A stretch of DNA of 9,727 nucleotides from Sphingobacteriaceae bacterium (lineage in GTDB: Bacteria; Bacteroidota; Bacteroidia; B-17B0; Aurantibacillaceae), in contig JAHEYE010000119.1 in the NCBI GenBank assembly GCA_023251695.1, positions 1 to 9,727 on the forward strand, given 5' to 3'. Positions 6,693-9,727 of this stretch are shown in pieces. A program made the position numbers and the translations under genes. How positions within the stretch are numbered: the stretch's first letter is position 1; each line of letters begins with the position of its first letter. The notes beneath the pieces were generated by a model. It was not told where the DNA came from, did not search any database, and was given only the letters and a program-made list of their open reading frames with translations.

Positions 6693-8042
6693 TTGAAGTT
6701 ACCTGAACAATTTTTAAACAGTTTAAACGGTATCAAAGGTTTTGATGAAAAAGCTTTTGAGAATTTGCATAATGGCGAAGAAAAAATAACTTCCATTCGC
6801 TTAAACCCCTTTAAAAAGGTGGAACTTGATTTTAAGACGGACAAACCGGTTAGCTGGGGTGAGAATTCCTTTTATTTAAATGAAAGGCCTTCGTTTACCT
6901 TTGATCCTTTATTTCATGCCGGTTGTTATTATGTTCAGGAAGCCGGCTCGGTGTTTTTAGAACACGCTTTAAAAAATTCTGTCGATTTAACACAAGAAAT
7001 TTCTGTTTTGGATTTATGCGCGGCGCCGGGTGGAAAATCAACTTTAATAAACAGTCTGATAAACGAAAAAAGTTTTTTGATTAGTAATGAGGTCATAAAA
7101 CCGCGTGCTGAAGTTTTAATACATAACTTAAATAAATGGGGAACTTGCAACACTGCCGTTACGAATTGTGATCCGCAGGTATTTTCAAAACTTGATTCTG
7201 TTTTTGATGTGATAGTTGCCGATGTTCCATGCAGCGGCTCCGGATTATTCAGAAAGCAACCGGATGCCGTTAATGAATGGAGTTTAGATAACGTGAATCT
7301 TTGCAGTACACGGCAAAAAAGAATTGTTGCTGATTGTCTCCCAAGTTTAAAACCCGGCGGCATTTTCATTTACTCAACATGTTCCTATTCAAAAGAAGAA
7401 AACGAAATGGAGGTTGAATGGATGATGAGGGAATTTGATTTGGAATTAGTTAACATTCCATTGGAAGAAAGTTGGAATATTATTGATACGGGTTTAGGTT
7501 ATAGATTTTATCCTTACTTCACAAAAAGCGAAGGATTTTTTTGTTGTGTATTAAAGAAAAAAGGAGAAGCGGAAATTAATCATGGTAAAAAAAATAAAAA
7601 AATAAATTTTGAAGAAATCGGAAAAAGGGAATTCGAACCTTTAAAAGATAAAATTACTTTAAAAGAAAATCACAAAATTTTCAGATTTCAAAACGATTTT
7701 AAATTAGTTAATACAGCGCTTTTTGATTTTATGAATCATTATGGCACATCCGTTTATTTCAAAAAAACCGGAACTACATTGGGGGAATTAAAGCATCAGG
7801 ATTTTTTACCCCATCATGAATTGGCGCAAAGTATTTATTTAAGTTCCTCCGTAAATAAAATTGAATTAAGTAAAGAGCAAGCGATTTCTTTCCTTAAAAA
7901 GGAAAATTTAAATGTGAAGGCCGAAAGAGGAATTTGTTTGATGACTTACAAAAATTACGGATTGGGATGGGTAAAAGTACTTGATAACCGGACCAATAAT
8001 TATCTGCCAAAAGAGTTCAGGATTTTAAGCCAGGAAGAATGA
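6693..8042 (+). CDS. RsmB/RsmF (NOL1/NOP2/sun) family RNA cytosine-C5 methyltransferase
   Basis: The protein methylates carbon 5 of a cytosine in RNA, probably 16S rRNA, using S-adenosylmethionine. From TTG at 6693 it is 449 residues. Landmarks are LFHAGCYYVQEAGS (73-86), the SAM-binding VLDLCAAPGGKST (105-117), ADVPCSGSG (176-184) with Cys180 of motif IV, and YSTCSYSKEENE (228-239) with Cys230 of motif VI, the usual nucleophile. The C-terminal 75 or so residues (DFLPHHELAQS ... GYGLGWVKVL-like ... YLPKEFRIL) resemble the PUA-like domain of RsmF/YebU relatives. An in-frame GTG at 6639 would add 18 residues, but homologs usually begin just before the LPEQF-like segment, so TTG at 6693 is preferred; its initiation is not certain. 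The exact target base (RsmF-type C1407 or other) cannot be told. It is divergent from recX and convergent with the glycosyltransferase gene. Confidence 0.9.
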   Translation: MKLPEQFLNSLNGIKGFDEKAFENLHNGEEKITSIRLNPFKKVELDFKTDKPVSWGENSFYLNERPSFTFDPLFHAGCYYVQEAGSVFLEHALKNSVDLTQEISVLDLCAAPGGKSTLINSLINEKSFLISNEVIKPRAEVLIHNLNKWGTCNTAVTNCDPQVFSKLDSVFDVIVADVPCSGSGLFRKQPDAVNEWSLDNVNLCSTRQKRIVADCLPSLKPGGIFIYSTCSYSKEENEMEVEWMMREFDLELVNIPLEESWNIIDTGLGYRFYPYFTKSEGFFCCVLKKKGEAEINHGKKNKKINFEEIGKREFEPLKDKITLKENHKIFRFQNDFKLVNTALFDFMNHYGTSVYFKKTGTTLGELKHQDFLPHHELAQSIYLSSSVNKIELSKEQAISFLKKENLNVKAERGICLMTYKNYGLGWVKVLDNRTNNYLPKEFRILSQEE

Positions 8043-8043
8043 A

Positions 8044-8197
8044 CAGTTGACAGAAGGCAGTGAGCAGTGGGCAGTAAGCAGTGGGCAGGAGGCAGTAGGC
8101 GGTGGGCAGTAAGCAGTAGGCAGGAGGCAGTAGGCAGTGGGCAGTAGGCAGTAGGCAGTAGGCAGTGGGCAGTGAGCATTGAGCAGTAGGCAGGAGT
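8044..8197 (+). repeat. Heptanucleotide tandem array, consensus CAGTRGG, 22 units
   Basis: Twenty-two consecutive 7-base units run without a phase break from CAGTTGA at 8044 to CAGGAGT at 8191-8197. The common forms are CAGTAGG (7 copies), CAGTGGG (4), CAGTGAG, CAGTAAG and CAGGAGG (2 each); five units are singletons. Position 1 is always C and CAG is nearly invariant. The array fills the gap between two converging stop codons (8042 and 8200). Units 8072-8106 and 8107-8141 form a 35-base higher-order repeat matching at 33 of 35 positions. The plus strand is purine-rich with GG about every 7 bases. At least 12 units carry TAG, TAA or TGA at positions 4-6, and the 7-base period places stops in all three plus-strand frames. 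Heptamer arrays of this type are known in cyanobacteria as STRR repeats; kinship is not implied. No terminator hairpin was seen here. Confidence 0.95.
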
Positions 8198-8199
8198 TA

Positions 8200-9727
8200 T
8201 TAATTTCCTAAATTTCTCAAGGCAGCGAAGACAATTTTAATATCTTTCTCTACCGAATAATCTTTTGAGTAGGACAAGAGCAGCAAATTAATTTTATCAG
8301 GCTGCAACTCCATTTTTGATGCGTCTGCCGGGGTCAGCACCGATGGTTTAATTGCAGGCAAGTCTTTTCTTGGCGCTTTACCATAACCAACCCATGAATA
8401 AATTCCCAATAATACTTTAAAACAATTATTTATAAAATTGAGTTTTCTTTTTTGAATCCAAATAATAAAAGGGAAAAACAATAGTAACAAACCCGAAGCG
8501 GTTAAATCAAATAAACGTTTCTTTCTTCTGTTTTCAGGTTTACCAACATTATTAATATCTATTACATATAAATCACCCGCCGTATCAATACTATTGCTTC
8601 CGATAATTGATAGACTTTCCGGCGGAGCGATCTTAAAGTCAACACCCTTTGTTACGAGGGTAAGCATTTTATCTATTATGTTTTGTGAAGAAATATTTTT
8701 GGCACAGAAAATAATTTCGTTGATGGCATGCACATCCACCATTTCGTTGATTTGGTTAAAATTACCAATGTAATATTGGTGTTTAACCCCGTTATCATAA
8801 TTACTTACAAAGCCGACAAAGCCAGCGTTGATCCTCGTTTCCTTTAATAAATTAAACACGCGGTCGAACTCCTCTTCACTGCCAATAATAACAATACGTT
8901 TGCTTTTTTGTTCGGTTTTAAATTTGAATTGCGAAATACCGGCCGCGTTATAAATAATCCGCGTGATCAAATAAACCAAAACAGTGTAGGCTGTTCCGAA
9001 TAAAATCAAGGCGCGGGAAAAACGGTAATTCTCCGGTAATAATGAATAGATAATTAATATAATGGCCGTGCCCACTAATACACCCCGTATCATTTTTAAG
9101 AACCTGAATGGTTTATCATAACCTCCACTCAGGTAACTGAAAAACATCCATGTCAAGGTATAAATCGGAAAAGCAAGATCAATTAACCGTTTCGAATAAT
9201 AATCTTCATTGAATTTAAATTGCAACTCGTAAATATCTTTTATGAGATATAAGCCCAATAAAATCAATGCGAAATCGATCGCAGGAAAAAACGACTGTTT
9301 AATAAAACGCGAGGTAATTGCCATCGCCGCCCGCAAATAAATGGCGAGGTGGATCAAAAAATTAAACAATTTTGCATTCCCCGAACTGAAATGTTTTTTC
9401 GCGAAGATTGCCATTGCTTTGTAAAATACAATAACATAATTAACGCTGCTCTTTTTGGTACTTTCGCCTTTATAGTGAATGATGCTCGAATCGGCATAAT
9501 AATAATTTTTGTAGCCACCTTGGGTAATACGGTACGACAAATCTATATCCTCGCCGTACATGAAAAAAGTTTCGTCCAGCAAACCAACTTTATCCAAAGT
9601 TTCTTTACGCATTAACATAAAAGCCCCGCTTAATACATCCACCACATGGGTTTTGTCCTTATCGAGATAAGTTAAGTGATATTGTCCGAATTTTTTTGAG
9701 CCCGGAAATAATTTCGCGAGACCAAAT
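8200..9727 (-). CDS. Glycosyltransferase family 2 fused to a membrane sugar-transferase-like region, 5' end outside window
   Basis: 508 residues are visible; the frame is open to the window edge, so the N-terminal part of the glycosyltransferase domain is missing. Numbering is from the first visible residue. Residues 1-95 are the C-terminal half of a GT2 domain: SGAFMLMRKE (33-42), the FFMYGEDIDLSYR motif (54-66) with the acidic ED pair, and HYKGES (84-89). About five membrane segments follow (120-137, 149-165, 181-199, 215-230, 239-259). Then comes a Rossmann-like RIVIIGSEEEF region (277-287 onward), and KKRLFDLTASGLLLLFFP (402-419), which resembles the start of a polyprenyl-phosphate sugar transferase. 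The remaining catalytic domain of that family is short and lacks the usual RPG and WQ motifs, leaving SWVGYGK (444-450) and a tail. It probably adds a sugar in surface polysaccharide synthesis. A GTG at 9645 is not the start, since upstream codons match the GT2 family. Confidence 0.88.
   Translation of the reverse strand, partial: FGLAKLFPGSKKFGQYHLTYLDKDKTHVVDVLSGAFMLMRKETLDKVGLLDETFFMYGEDIDLSYRITQGGYKNYYYADSSIIHYKGESTKKSSVNYVIVFYKAMAIFAKKHFSSGNAKLFNFLIHLAIYLRAAMAITSRFIKQSFFPAIDFALILLGLYLIKDIYELQFKFNEDYYSKRLIDLAFPIYTLTWMFFSYLSGGYDKPFRFLKMIRGVLVGTAIILIIYSLLPENYRFSRALILFGTAYTVLVYLITRIIYNAAGISQFKFKTEQKSKRIVIIGSEEEFDRVFNLLKETRINAGFVGFVSNYDNGVKHQYYIGNFNQINEMVDVHAINEIIFCAKNISSQNIIDKMLTLVTKGVDFKIAPPESLSIIGSNSIDTAGDLYVIDINNVGKPENRRKKRLFDLTASGLLLLFFPFIIWIQKRKLNFINNCFKVLLGIYSWVGYGKAPRKDLPAIKPSVLTPADASKMELQPDKINLLLLSYSKDYSVEKDIKIVFAALRNLGN

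Noticed and set aside
6650..6844. N-terminal extension of recX up to an ATG at 6844
   Set aside because: It lies antisense to the conserved methyltransferase coding sequence, has no RecX character, and would make the protein longer than the family.
6935..7369. Minus-strand reading frame inside the methyltransferase gene
   Set aside because: It is the complement of conserved catalytic motifs and shows no family of its own.
8044..8197. CRISPR array
   Set aside because: There are no spacers; the units are 7 bases long and contiguous, and no cas gene is near.
9349..9615. Plus-strand reading frame inside the glycosyltransferase gene
   Set aside because: It is antisense to the well-conserved GT2 motifs and has no recognisable features.
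9643..9645. GTG at 9645 as start of the glycosyltransferase
   Set aside because: The 27 codons upstream to the window edge stay open and match the GT2 family (LFPGSKKFGQYHL), so the start lies outside.

Overview
The window looks like chromosomal DNA of a Bacteroidota bacterium. The signs are: AT-rich coding sequence, start sites with no obvious Shine-Dalgarno but A/T-rich leaders, candidate promoters of the TAnnTTTG type, and families typical of that phylum (SPOR-tailed outer-membrane barrels with thrombospondin type 3 repeats, a Bacteroidota-type RecX, and a glycosyltransferase 2 fused to a sugar-transferase-like membrane protein). The genus cannot be told from what is here. No tRNA, rRNA, CRISPR array, insertion sequence or phage gene was seen, and no gene-free stretch exceeds 300 bases (the longest is 176).

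Bases 1-5191, all on the minus strand, hold four closely spaced genes that read as one envelope operon. In order of transcription they are: a secreted beta-barrel protein with calcium-binding repeats and a C-terminal EF-hand (3923-5191); a protein with two related beta-sandwich-like domains, a Thr/Pro repeat linker and one SPOR domain (2559-3914); a larger paralog of the first barrel with calcium-binding repeats and three SPOR-like units (282-2525); and the start of a small secreted Lys/Glu/Pro-rich protein cut by the window edge (1-217). SPOR domains bind peptidoglycan glycan strands, so the likely theme is coupling of outer-membrane barrels to the cell wall. The exact function is unknown.

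Bases 5293-5336 hold a minus-strand terminator for the gene pair upstream, followed at once by a candidate promoter for the envelope operon. That upstream pair is recX (6158-6649) and a short-chain dehydrogenase relative with a non-standard active site (5368-6156), one base apart.

recX is divergent from a plus-strand RNA m5C methyltransferase gene (6693-8042). Both appear to use TTG starts, and a 14-base palindrome lies between them. The methyltransferase gene converges on a glycosyltransferase fusion gene (8200-9727, 5' end outside the window). The whole 157-base gap between these two stop codons is filled by 22 uninterrupted heptamers of consensus CAGTRGG, including a 35-base higher-order duplication. 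This array and the SPOR/barrel operon are the two most unusual parts of the window.
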